Below are positions 24,069 to 32,321 of a stretch of DNA of 43,704 nt, in pieces. The stretch comes from Acetobacteraceae bacterium. Lineage in GTDB: Bacteria > Pseudomonadota > Alphaproteobacteria > Acetobacterales > Acetobacteraceae. The translations under genes were made by a program, and so were the position numbers. The stretch lies in contig PLFB01000129.1 in assembly GCA_003137135.1 (NCBI GenBank), positions 1 through 43,704 on the forward strand. Direction: 5' to 3'. The number at the start of each line of letters is the position of its first letter. The first letter of the stretch is position 1. The notes below the pieces were generated by a model, which was given only the letters and a program-made list of their open reading frames with translations, was not told the DNA's origin and searched no databases.

Positions 24069-25343
24069 TCAGACTGAAATTTTGTCGCGGGGGGTGAAAG
24101 AAATCGGCATGCGCTTGATGCCGGGAAACAGATTGGAGGCTGAGATTTCCGGCGTTGCCGTGAGCGTGATGTCGTTCATGGCGCCGAGCAAATATTCGAG
24201 CATGACCTGCATTTCGAGCCGTGCTAGATGCGCGCCGAGGCAGAAATGCTTGCCATAGCCGAAGCCGAGATGGACGTTCGGCGTGCGCTGCACATTGAAG
24301 CGATACGGCTCGGGAAATTGATCCTCGTCCCGGTTTGCCGAGACGTTCCAGACGACAACACGATCACCCTTGCGGATCGTTTTATTGCCTAGGGTGGTGT
24401 CCTCGGTCGCGGTGCGCATCTGGTGGTTCAGCGGCGTCATCCAGCGCACGAATTCCTCAACCGCGGTTTTCAGCGCGGCCGGGTCGCCGCGCAGTTCGCG
24501 CAGGCGGGCGAGTTCCGCCGGCTGGCGGGTGAGTTCGGCAAGGCCGGCGCAAAGCGTGTTGCGCGTGGTTTCATGGCCGGCGTTGAAAAACATCAGGCCG
24601 TTGAACGCCAACTGCTCATCGGTCAGTTTCTTGCCGTTCACCTCGACCGTCGCCATCGTGCTGATCAGGTCATCGCCCGGCGCGTTGCGCCGTTCATGTG
24701 CCAGTTGCAGGCAGTAGCCGTTGATTTTTTGTAGGCCGAATGTGGTGGTTTCCAGCGGCGTGCCGATCGAAAATTCCGGGTCGTCCGGAGAGGCGAACAT
24801 GTTCGTCCAGTGGTAAAGCTCGTCCCACGCCTCGCGTGGAATGCCCATGATATGGGCGATCACCATCAGCGGCAGCTTGGCCGCAACATCGATGGCGAAA
24901 TCGCAGGAACCGCGGGGCAGCACATCGTTGAGAATTTCCATTGTGATATTGCGTATGAGGTCCTGCAGGCTGGCCACACCGGCTGGAGCAAAACGTGCGT
25001 TGAAAGCCTGGCGCAGCACGGTGTGCGGCGCGCCGTCCATTGCTGAAAGGTTTGCCCCCTCACGGGTGAGACGGTTGAATTCCATATTCGGATCTTCGAA
25101 TTCCGGATGCGCCGGCAGCACGTTGCCGCCTTCCTGGATGCTGAAAATCCGGTTGTCACCGGCATAAACCTGCTGGGCGTCCTTGTATTTGAAGACCGAC
25201 CAAAAACCGAAGGTGAGCCGCCCCTTGGTCCAGTGAACCGGGTCCTCCCGGCGCATCGTGCGATAGGCGGCGTCCGGGTCGCCATTGGCGAAAAACATCG
25301 GGTCGGTCAGGCTGGTGTCAATTTCCTGGAACATATAGTCCAT
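24069..25343 (-). CDS. Cytochrome P450 (D)
   Basis: The 424-residue class I P450 has ATG 25343 with GGAGGGAG about 7 bp upstream on its strand. Motifs are MDGAPHTVLRQ (C-helix), NAGHETT (254-260), ExxR Glu297...Arg300, VSANRDE, and the heme loop FGYGKHFCLG with Cys368. It shares a common plan with P450 A (TDP-x-FFA-GDPD/H start, EDPVHWT, EFVRW), so the two are probably paralogues with related substrates, close in style to CYP125/CYP111-like enzymes. The unrecognised 94-aa gene follows in the same transcript. It is divergent from the membrane protein at 25559. Confidence 0.93.
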   Translation of the reverse strand: MDYMFQEIDTSLTDPMFFANGDPDAAYRTMRREDPVHWTKGRLTFGFWSVFKYKDAQQVYAGDNRIFSIQEGGNVLPAHPEFEDPNMEFNRLTREGANLSAMDGAPHTVLRQAFNARFAPAGVASLQDLIRNITMEILNDVLPRGSCDFAIDVAAKLPLMVIAHIMGIPREAWDELYHWTNMFASPDDPEFSIGTPLETTTFGLQKINGYCLQLAHERRNAPGDDLISTMATVEVNGKKLTDEQLAFNGLMFFNAGHETTRNTLCAGLAELTRQPAELARLRELRGDPAALKTAVEEFVRWMTPLNHQMRTATEDTTLGNKTIRKGDRVVVWNVSANRDEDQFPEPYRFNVQRTPNVHLGFGYGKHFCLGAHLARLEMQVMLEYLLGAMNDITLTATPEISASNLFPGIKRMPISFTPRDKISV

Positions 25344-25558
25344 ATTTTTGCTCCCTCCGCCGCTGCAGGCTCAACCACTTTTGCTACGCGCACCACGCCG
25401 GTACGAGTGAATTTTGTTGATGCGGCGATGAGTGCGGGTCATCGCCCGGCGCATCCCTTTACAGCCTGGGCAAACTGGGGATTATGCTGGGCGGGCGTGA
25501 AGATTTTCGTTTTCGCGCGCGGCCGGCACGCCGGAGAAAAAGCATTTTAGGAGCGTTC

Positions 25559-26392
25559 ATGCCGGATCAAACCCTGTTGCCACCCCCGCCATTCGCGGCT
25601 GCCGTCAGCGCCCCGGTGGAACTTGTCGTCACCGTGTTGTTCGCGGCGTTCGCGTTGGCGGCGCTGGTTTACGCGCTCATCGATTGGCGGCGCTCAGGCA
25701 AGCCATCCTTTTTGCTGATGTTTATCAGCGGCGGGGCGATGTTCATCGTCGAGCCGATGATCGATACGGTCGGCGGTTGCTGGTTCCCGGCAAATTCATT
25801 TGTTGCCTTCACAGCCTATGGACGGCCGATGCCGGTCTGGCTGTGCCTGACCTATTTCTGCTATTTCGGCATCGGCGTGGGTGTAGTCTGGCGCATGATG
25901 AATCGCGGCCTCAGCCGGGCGCGGCTCTGGTCATTTTATCTTGGCGCGATCGCGGCGGATGTGGCGGAGGAAATTCTGCTCCTGCATTTCAAGGTCTATA
26001 TGTATTATGGTCCGCAGCCGCTGGAGGTGTTGAACTTTCCCTTGTGGTGGTGCGCCGTTAACGGGTTGACGACGATGGCGGCGGCGGCTGTGGTTTACCG
26101 CTATCAAGCGTATTTGATGACGGGTTGGCGGCAGTTGCAGATTATTCCGGTTGTGCTGACTGTTAGCACCGCCGTTAATTGCATGGTGGGCTGGCCGTCC
26201 TGGATGGCGATCAACACGCCGGTCAGCCCGGTGGTCACACAGTTTGCGGGGATTGGCAGTTTTTGCCTTTCCTTGTGGTTCATGTCGCTGGTGGTGAAAG
26301 CGGTAGCGGCGGATGCAGTGCCGGGCAGCGCGCGCCTGGCCGGGCAGGCGGGCAGCGCGCGCCTGGCCGGGCAGGCCGTGCGGGCGACGTAA
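25559..26392 (+). CDS. Seven-helix membrane protein of uncertain family
   Basis: The 277-residue protein starts at ATG 25559 (TTTAGGAG 5 bp upstream). Hydrophobic segments lie at about 19-41, 51-66, 92-111, 123-142, 160-180, 194-212 and 224-246, so it is an inner-membrane protein with seven helices. Conserved-looking polar positions in or near helices are EPMIDTVGGCWFP (65-77), DVAEE (134-138), YMYYGPQP and WWCAVNG. The layout faintly resembles AveC/spirocyclase-like membrane proteins, but I would not assign it. The C-terminus contains a tandem duplication (GSARLAGQA twice). It is divergent from P450 D. Function unknown; a lipid- or terpenoid-modifying role is speculation. Confidence 0.75.
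   Translation: MPDQTLLPPPPFAAAVSAPVELVVTVLFAAFALAALVYALIDWRRSGKPSFLLMFISGGAMFIVEPMIDTVGGCWFPANSFVAFTAYGRPMPVWLCLTYFCYFGIGVGVVWRMMNRGLSRARLWSFYLGAIAADVAEEILLLHFKVYMYYGPQPLEVLNFPLWWCAVNGLTTMAAAAVVYRYQAYLMTGWRQLQIIPVVLTVSTAVNCMVGWPSWMAINTPVSPVVTQFAGIGSFCLSLWFMSLVVKAVAADAVPGSARLAGQAGSARLAGQAVRAT
26323..26376. repeat. Two identical 27-bp direct repeats
   Basis: Copies 26323-26349 and 26350-26376 are identical and adjacent. They add nine codons (GSARLAGQA) to the C-terminus of the membrane protein. Probably a recent slippage or unequal recombination event. Confidence 0.9.
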
Positions 26393-26413
26393 CGGGTAAG
26401 GAAATACGTCGAT

Positions 26414-27184
26414 TTATTTGATGAAGTCGGGCGGCCGTTTTTCCTTGAAGGCAGCGTAGCCTTCGACGAATTCCGGGCCGGTGAGGCAGGCGACCTGAGC
26501 CTCGGCTTCCAGCGCCAGATTTAACGGATCCGTTCCGGAACTTTGCCGAAGCAAATGTTTCAGCCGCGCGAAAGCCTGTTGCGGCAGTGCTGCCAGGCGC
26601 TCGGCGTCCTCGATGGCGCGCGTCATCACTGTGCCATCTTCAACATCCAAATCCGCCAGGCCGGCGGCGACGGCGGCCTCGGCCGAAACGGGCTTCCCAT
26701 CAAGAAATATCTGTGTGGCGCGCGCTTGGCCGGCACGGAGACAAACTGACCGCACCAGACCCCAGTCGGGCACCAGGCCCAGACGCAGAAACGGAAACAG
26801 CAGCGTCGCGCCGCTTCCCATGACGACCCGGTCGGCGAGCAGCGCGATTCCGGCGCCGGCGCCGGCCGCCGCGCGCTCCACCGCCGCGATGACGGGCTTT
26901 GGAAACATCCATAGCAAGTCAACGATTCTATGGCCGTCCGCCATGCGCGCCTGGGCCGCTGCCGGCGCGATTCCAACCATGCTCGGCAAATCGCCGCCGG
27001 CCGAAAAAAAACCGCCCGCGCCGCCAATGATGACAGCGCGAACCGAATGATCGTCGGACGCCGCGATCAGCGCCGTACACAGCGCATCACGCACCGCGGC
27101 GTTGATGGCGTTTCTGGCTTCCGGCCGGTTGATGAGCAAACGGCGAACATGCGGTGCCGGATGGTCCATCAGAAGCTCGCTCAT
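26414..27184 (-). CDS. Enoyl-CoA hydratase/isomerase-family protein lacking both hydratase glutamates
   Basis: The 256-residue crotonase-fold protein keeps the oxyanion-hole elements GGFFSAGGDLP and AAGAGAGIALLADR. At the two positions where hydratases have catalytic Glu, it has Gly (AGIALL) and Phe (FPFLRLG). It is therefore unlikely to be a simple 2-enoyl-CoA hydratase; isomerase, thioesterase-like or retro-Claisen activity of the crotonase family are the alternatives. ATG 27184 overlaps the stop of the preceding dehydrogenase gene by 4 bp, so it is the last, coupled gene of the minus-strand beta-oxidation operon. Confidence 0.87.
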   Translation of the reverse strand: MSELLMDHPAPHVRRLLINRPEARNAINAAVRDALCTALIAASDDHSVRAVIIGGAGGFFSAGGDLPSMVGIAPAAAQARMADGHRIVDLLWMFPKPVIAAVERAAAGAGAGIALLADRVVMGSGATLLFPFLRLGLVPDWGLVRSVCLRAGQARATQIFLDGKPVSAEAAVAAGLADLDVEDGTVMTRAIEDAERLAALPQQAFARLKHLLRQSSGTDPLNLALEAEAQVACLTGPEFVEGYAAFKEKRPPDFIK

Positions 27185-28677
27185 GCCCGTGGCGCCTCAT
27201 GCAGCAGCGACAGGCCGAGCATCGCGCGGCGGCGCAGCCAAAGGCTGGGACGGTAGCGCAAATCGCCGGTGATCTTTTGGATCGTCTCCAGAATCTCAAG
27301 AATTTTCTTGGGGCCGATTTGATCACCCAGTTCCAGGGGCCCAGCCGGATAGCCGAGGCCCAGGCGGATCGCGGGGTCGATCTCGGCGGCGCGCGCGATG
27401 CCGCGCTGGGCGATTTCGCAGCCGATATTGACGATCATCGCGATGACGCGCTGGCTGACGAAGCCGGGGCTATCCGCAAGTACGGTAACCTTGGCGCCAT
27501 TCGCCGCCAGCAAGGCATGCGCCGCCTCGGCCACGCGTGGCGCGGTGGCCGGGGAAAGCATCAGCGCAAGGCGGCGAGTCCATTGCATAAGCGGATCGAC
27601 GCCGAGGCTTCGCAACGGATCAAGCCCAAGCCGAAGGCAGGCCGTGGTGATGTCCTCGCCCCAGGGCAGCAGAAAGTTAATCTCGGCGGCTTGAGAGTCG
27701 TCGATGATGTTCGCACCGGAGCGGGCTAGAAGATCAGCCAGCTCGTCACGTCGTTCGCCGGCCTGCACGAAGACGGAGATGCCAGACCGCCGCTCTGGTG
27801 GATGCGGTTCTTCCGGTTCCAGCTTGCGTGCGCCATCATAATTGTAAAACCCGGTGCCGGTTTTGCGGCCGAACAGGCCTGCCGCCAGGCGCGGCGGCAC
27901 GAGCGAGGAGGGGCGGTAGCGCGGCTCATGCTGGAACTGATCGAATATGGACTGCATCACCTTGCCCGAAACGTCGAGCCCGGTCAGGTCCATCAGCTCG
28001 AACGGTCCCATGCGGAAGCCGCTGCCATCGCGCATGATGCGGTCGACGCCGGCAAAATCCGTCACGTTTTCTTCCACCACGCGAAAGCCTTCGCCGTACA
28101 GGCCGCGCCCGGAATGGTTGATCAAAAAACCCGGCTGGTCCGCCGCAATGACCGGGCGGTGGCCGGTTGCCTCGATCAGTCTGCGAAGCTCTTCCACGAC
28201 CTCTGGCGTGGTCTGGATGCCGGGGATGATTTCCGCGATTTTCATCAATGGCACCGGGTTGAAAAAATGCAGCCCGGCGACGCGGGACGGGGTTGCGCAT
28301 AACGCCGCGATGGCGCTGACGGTAAGCGAGGACGTATTGCTGGCCAGGATCGTTTCCGGTCCGGTGATCGTTTCAAGCTCTTGAAACAGTGCCTGCTTCG
28401 CCGCCAGGTCTTCGATGATAGCCTCGACGATGACGGCGCAAACGGACAGGTCCTCTATGGACACGCAAACCAGCAGATTTTCCAGGCAGGACGCCAAAGC
28501 CGCTTGGGAAAGACTGCCCTTCGCGGCCAACCGTTCCAGCACGGCGGCGACGGACGTTTTGGCTTCCGCCGCGGCGCCGGGGCGGGCGTCGAAAAGGCGG
28601 ACGATGTGGCCGCCCTGCACGAAAAGCTGGGCAATCCCGCGTCCCATCACGCCGGCGCCGACAACACCGATCAGCAT
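27181..28677 (-). CDS. 3-hydroxyacyl-CoA dehydrogenase (two-C-domain, PaaH-like)
   Basis: The 498-residue soluble enzyme oxidises 3-hydroxyacyl-CoA to 3-ketoacyl-CoA with NAD. The N-terminal Rossmann domain has GAGVMGRGIA (7-16), followed by ASNTSSLTVS and the active-site HFFNPVPLMK. Two C-terminal 3HCDH domains follow (about 185-280 with FGRKTGTGFYNYD, and about 395-490 with DSPGFVSQRV and GLGYPAGPLELGD), as in PaaH/PaaC-type enzymes rather than the 280-residue FadB2 form. The segment where most members have FIVNR reads FLINH. It starts 1 bp after the acyl-CoA dehydrogenase stop and overlaps the next gene by 4 bp. Confidence 0.93.
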   Translation of the reverse strand: MLIGVVGAGVMGRGIAQLFVQGGHIVRLFDARPGAAAEAKTSVAAVLERLAAKGSLSQAALASCLENLLVCVSIEDLSVCAVIVEAIIEDLAAKQALFQELETITGPETILASNTSSLTVSAIAALCATPSRVAGLHFFNPVPLMKIAEIIPGIQTTPEVVEELRRLIEATGHRPVIAADQPGFLINHSGRGLYGEGFRVVEENVTDFAGVDRIMRDGSGFRMGPFELMDLTGLDVSGKVMQSIFDQFQHEPRYRPSSLVPPRLAAGLFGRKTGTGFYNYDGARKLEPEEPHPPERRSGISVFVQAGERRDELADLLARSGANIIDDSQAAEINFLLPWGEDITTACLRLGLDPLRSLGVDPLMQWTRRLALMLSPATAPRVAEAAHALLAANGAKVTVLADSPGFVSQRVIAMIVNIGCEIAQRGIARAAEIDPAIRLGLGYPAGPLELGDQIGPKKILEILETIQKITGDLRYRPSLWLRRRAMLGLSLLHEAPRA

Positions 28678-28678
28678 G

Positions 28679-30376
28679 TCAGTTCTTGCCGGTCAGCAGG
28701 CCGCGGGCGATGACCTGCGCCTGTATTTCGCCGGCGCCTTCGAAGATGTTCAAAATCCTGGCATCGCACAGCACGCGGCTGATCGGGTATTCCAGGGCGA
28801 AGCCATTGCCGCCATGAATTTGCAGCGCATTATCGGCATTGGACCAGGCCGTGCGCGCCGCCAGCAATTTCGCCATGCCCGCCTCGATATCGCAACGTTT
28901 ATCCAAATCCTTTTCACGCGCCGCGAAATAGGTGAGCTGCCGCGCCACCATCGTCTCAACGGCCATCCAGGCCAGCTTGCCGGCAACGCGGGGGAATTCG
29001 TAAATCGGCTGGCCGAATTGCGCGCGGTCAAGCGCATAGCCCAGGCCCAGCTCCATCGCGTTCTGCGCCACGCCAACCGCGCGGGCGGCGGTCTGAATTC
29101 GGGCACTTTCGAAAGTTTCCATCAGCTGCTTGAAACCCTGGCCGCCCACGCCCCCCAGAAGCGCGTCTTCGGGCACTTCAAAACCCTCGAACCGGATTTC
29201 ATATTCCTTCATGCCGCGATAGCCCAGCACCTCGATCTCGCCGCCGCTCATGCCAGGTGCCGGGAATGGGTCGGCGTCGTCGCCGCGCGGCTTCTCCGCC
29301 AGCAGCATGGACAGGCCTTTATAGCCGGCGGCCGGCTCAGTGCGGACCAGCAGCGTCATCACATCCGCGCGCGCGGCATGGGTGATCCAGGTTTTGTTGC
29401 CGGTGACGCGGAAGATCACGGCGCCATCCGGCCCGGTCACGCGCTCGGCCCGGGTTGCCAGGCTGGCAAGGTCGGAGCCGGTATTCGGCTCGGTGAACAC
29501 CGCGGTCGGCAAAATTTCACCGGCGGCGATTGCCGGCAGGTATTTTGCCTTCTGCGCCGCCGTGCCGCCAAGCCGGATAAGTTCCGCTGCGATCTCCGCC
29601 CGCGTGCCGAGAGAGCCGATGCCGATATAGCCGCGTGAGAGTTCTTCGGAGGCGATGCACATGGCAAGCTTGCCGAGGCCGGAACCGCCCCATTGCTCGG
29701 GCACGGTCAGGCCAAAGATTCCAAGCGCCGACATCTCCTCAATGATCGGCATCGGGATGTATTCATTGCGGCAATGCCAGCCATGGGCGTCGGGCGCGAT
29801 TCGGTCCTCGACGAAGCTGCGCAGCTCGCCGGCGATCTGATCGAGTGCGGCGTCACCCCGGCAAATCGCGCCGAAACTCCCATGCCTGACCAGATCGGCG
29901 ATCCGCGACCGCGTGGCCGTGTTAAAACCCTCGCGCCGCAGCAGGTTGCAGGCTTTGGTATCGAATATGCGCGCGGACTCATCCTGCAGGCCGAAATCGG
30001 CGGGCCGCACGGTTTCAACCTGTGACATCGGCAGGCCGCCGGCGATCTGGTTCAGATATTCGCCGAATGCCGCGCCAAGAATAAGTTTTTCCAGCGCGCC
30101 GAGTTCATTTGTTTCATGCAGGCAAGCGGCCCAGCCCAGAAGCGCGCGCAGGCCGGCTGCGTAGGTCGCCAGCCATGCCACGCCATGCAAAGCATGCTGA
30201 TGCTGCGTGGCTTTGGCGTTGTCCCAACGGCCTTCCGGCGAGACAAGATCCGCGATTGCCCCGCGGGCCAGCGCCACGAAGGAGTCGACAGCGCCGAGAC
30301 CGGCTTCACACACCGCCAGAATTCTGTCTCCGCTTTGCTCATGCAGAGGACTGGCGGGAACGGGCCGGTCCAACAC
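28679..30376 (-). CDS. Acyl-CoA dehydrogenase with ~150-residue N-terminal extension
   Basis: The 565-residue flavoenzyme has an extra N-terminal helical region (about 1-165, including TQHQHALHGVAWLATYAAGL) before the usual dehydrogenase core. The core shows TEPNTGSDLASLATRAE, NKTWITHAARAD, FGQPIYEFPRVAGKLAWM and the C-terminal IFEGAGEIQAQVIARGLL, where Glu546 occupies the MCAD-type catalytic position. The length matches the ~560-residue AcdA-like alphaproteobacterial group whose extension resembles a degenerate second dehydrogenase helical domain. It starts at GTG 30376, directly abutting the stop of the preceding hydratase, and is followed after 1 bp by the hydroxyacyl dehydrogenase. Confidence 0.92.
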   Translation of the reverse strand: MLDRPVPASPLHEQSGDRILAVCEAGLGAVDSFVALARGAIADLVSPEGRWDNAKATQHQHALHGVAWLATYAAGLRALLGWAACLHETNELGALEKLILGAAFGEYLNQIAGGLPMSQVETVRPADFGLQDESARIFDTKACNLLRREGFNTATRSRIADLVRHGSFGAICRGDAALDQIAGELRSFVEDRIAPDAHGWHCRNEYIPMPIIEEMSALGIFGLTVPEQWGGSGLGKLAMCIASEELSRGYIGIGSLGTRAEIAAELIRLGGTAAQKAKYLPAIAAGEILPTAVFTEPNTGSDLASLATRAERVTGPDGAVIFRVTGNKTWITHAARADVMTLLVRTEPAAGYKGLSMLLAEKPRGDDADPFPAPGMSGGEIEVLGYRGMKEYEIRFEGFEVPEDALLGGVGGQGFKQLMETFESARIQTAARAVGVAQNAMELGLGYALDRAQFGQPIYEFPRVAGKLAWMAVETMVARQLTYFAAREKDLDKRCDIEAGMAKLLAARTAWSNADNALQIHGGNGFALEYPISRVLCDARILNIFEGAGEIQAQVIARGLLTGKN

Positions 30377-31213
30377 CTACACGCCTTGCGTCTGGTTCGT
30401 CTGCTTCTTCAGGCGTTGCCGCTCGCGCCAAGCGGTCATCAGCCGGCGCGGCTCATCGGTCGTGTGGGACAGGCCCACGGCCCGGACGCCCGCCTGTACG
30501 GCGTCGGTGATCGACATGCGTTCCCAGTCGCCGATCAGCTGCTTTTGAATCCGGATGGAGCGCGGCCCGGCGCTGCAAATCGAATGCACCCATTTCTCAA
30601 CCTGCTCGTCCAGCGCCTCTGGCGCCACCAGCTTTTCCATATAGCCAAAATGGTAGGCCTCGGCGGCATCGATGATATCTCCGGTGAATACCAGCTCGCG
30701 GGCCTTGCCCCAGCCGACGATCAGCGGGATCAGGCAGGCCTCCATGCCCGAAGGCACGCCGTAGCGGACTTCGGGCATGCCAAATTTCGCGTTGGTGGAT
30801 GCCACGCGCATATCGCAGGATGTGGCGATTTCCATTCCGGCACCCAGGCAATAGCCGTTGATGCGGGCGATGACCGGCACCGGCACGCGGCGGATGCTGT
30901 CGCAGGCCGCATGCGTCGTGGCGCTGCCGCTCTCCGCGATATGCGGGTCGGGAAATTCCGACATTTCGGAAATGTTCGCGCCACCGATAAAAGATTTTGA
31001 ACCGGCCCCGGTCAGCACCACACAGCGCAATTCCGGATTCCGCGAAAGCTCCTTCATCGTTTTCGCCAGCAGGGAACGTCCCTCCACCGGCAGGGCATTG
31101 TGTTTCTCTTCGTTATTGATAGTGACGTAAGCGACCTGGCCGCCTTCCGAGCGGTCTTCGATACGGACCGATATCAATTCGTCCGGTAGATGCGCATGGC
31201 GCGCAGAAGTCAT
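30377..31213 (-). CDS. Enoyl-CoA hydratase
   Basis: The 278-residue crotonase-family protein has oxyanion segments SKSFIGGANIS and CLGAGMEIATSCD. Both hydratase glutamates are present: GMEIAT and FGMPE, 20 residues apart. It should hydrate the enoyl-CoA produced by the downstream-encoded dehydrogenase. ATG 31213 has GAGGT 6 bp upstream on its strand. It is the first gene of a four-gene minus operon (hydratase, acyl-CoA dehydrogenase, 3-hydroxyacyl-CoA dehydrogenase, crotonase) with junctions of 0, +1 and -4 bp, a nearly complete beta-oxidation cycle lacking only the thiolase. Confidence 0.91.
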   Translation of the reverse strand: MTSARHAHLPDELISVRIEDRSEGGQVAYVTINNEEKHNALPVEGRSLLAKTMKELSRNPELRCVVLTGAGSKSFIGGANISEMSEFPDPHIAESGSATTHAACDSIRRVPVPVIARINGYCLGAGMEIATSCDMRVASTNAKFGMPEVRYGVPSGMEACLIPLIVGWGKARELVFTGDIIDAAEAYHFGYMEKLVAPEALDEQVEKWVHSICSAGPRSIRIQKQLIGDWERMSITDAVQAGVRAVGLSHTTDEPRRLMTAWRERQRLKKQTNQTQGV

Positions 31214-31350
31214 GACTTACCTCACAAATAAAATTCTGTTGCCAAGCCGGCGTGCTTCAGAATATTTCCAGCAGTTGCATCTTAAGAGGCGGCGAAAAAT
31301 ATATGAATACGTACCATGGGGAATTTTCATGCGGTTGCGATGAGGAACGC

Positions 31351-32307
31351 TCAACGGGCGCCGGTTTGCGCTTCGGCGTATTCGCGGGCCAGCCGCGCGC
31401 ACAGGTCAGCGGCCGTTGGCAAGTCCTGGATTGCGCCCACCCCCTGCCCGGCGGACCACACATCGCGCCAGACTTTTCCGCTCCGATCACCCTGCCGCAC
31501 CGTCCTGGTCGCGCAATCAATGGCGGCCGTCGCGAGGTTGTTGGCGTCGAGTCCCCATTCCGCCAGGCTGGGGCGCAGAAAATTCGCATGAACGCCGGTT
31601 AAATGCGGCGAGTAAATGATGTCCTGGGCACGGCTGGCGCAAACCATGGATTTATAGGCGTCAGGTACGCCGCTCTCGGCGGTGGCCAGAAAGCGGGTGC
31701 CGATCGAGACCATGTCCGCGCCCATCAGCCTTGCTGCGGCAATTTGCCGGCCGTTGGTAATCCCGCCTGCCAACACAATCGTGCCACCGAACCAGCCGCG
31801 CAGCTCTGCCACAAAGGCGAAAGGGTTCAGCGCGCCGCCATGGCCGCCGGCGCCGGCTGCCACCGCGATCAGACCATCCGCCCCGGCGGTGGCAGCTTTT
31901 TCCGCGAATTTCAGGTTGACGACGTCGTGGAAGAGCAACCCGCCATAGGCATGGACGCGCTCCACGATCTCGCGCGACAGCCCGAGCGAGGTAATCACGA
32001 GCGGGGTTTGATGTGCGATTGTACTGCGTAGGTCTTCGTTAAGCCGGGGATTGCCTTTGCGAAGGCTTAGATTCACGCCATGCGGGGCGCAGCGCTTGCC
32101 GTCCCGCCGCAGCGCCGCCAGCCGTGCCTCGACCTCAAGCAAATATTGTTCGAAGCCGGCGTTATCCCGGAAATTCAGCGCCGGGCAGGTGCCGATAACT
32201 CCGCCCTCGCAGCACGCTAGCGTCAACGCCGCGTTGGAGGCCAAAAACATCGGCGCGGCGATGGCCGGGGCCGCCAGAGTCTCAGACCATCCGTCTGGCA
32301 TCGCCAT
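31351..32307 (-). CDS. Nitronate monooxygenase-family FMN protein
   Basis: The 318-residue TIM-barrel flavoprotein begins at ATG 32307 (MAMPDGWSET; a second ATG at 32301). An in-frame extension to 32490 overlaps the alcohol dehydrogenase and is rejected. It shows PMFLASNAALTLACCEGGVIG, the FMN/active-site segment AGAGGHGGALNPF with His156, and LAGGITNGRQIAAA and GADMVSIGTRFLAT for phosphate binding. The family covers nitronate monooxygenases and FabK-like enoyl reductases. In fatty-acid-type catabolic clusters these proteins may reduce or isomerise enoyl-CoA intermediates; no nitro-compound chemistry is otherwise suggested here. It follows the alcohol dehydrogenase by 14 bp. Confidence 0.88.
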   Translation of the reverse strand: MAMPDGWSETLAAPAIAAPMFLASNAALTLACCEGGVIGTCPALNFRDNAGFEQYLLEVEARLAALRRDGKRCAPHGVNLSLRKGNPRLNEDLRSTIAHQTPLVITSLGLSREIVERVHAYGGLLFHDVVNLKFAEKAATAGADGLIAVAAGAGGHGGALNPFAFVAELRGWFGGTIVLAGGITNGRQIAAARLMGADMVSIGTRFLATAESGVPDAYKSMVCASRAQDIIYSPHLTGVHANFLRPSLAEWGLDANNLATAAIDCATRTVRQGDRSGKVWRDVWSAGQGVGAIQDLPTAADLCARLAREYAEAQTGAR

Positions 32308-32321
32308 GAGACGCGAACCTT

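Noticed and set aside
31351-32307. Evidence for nitroalkane degradation
   Set aside because: The family name alone is not evidence; no other nitro-compound gene is nearby and the family includes enoyl reductase-like members.
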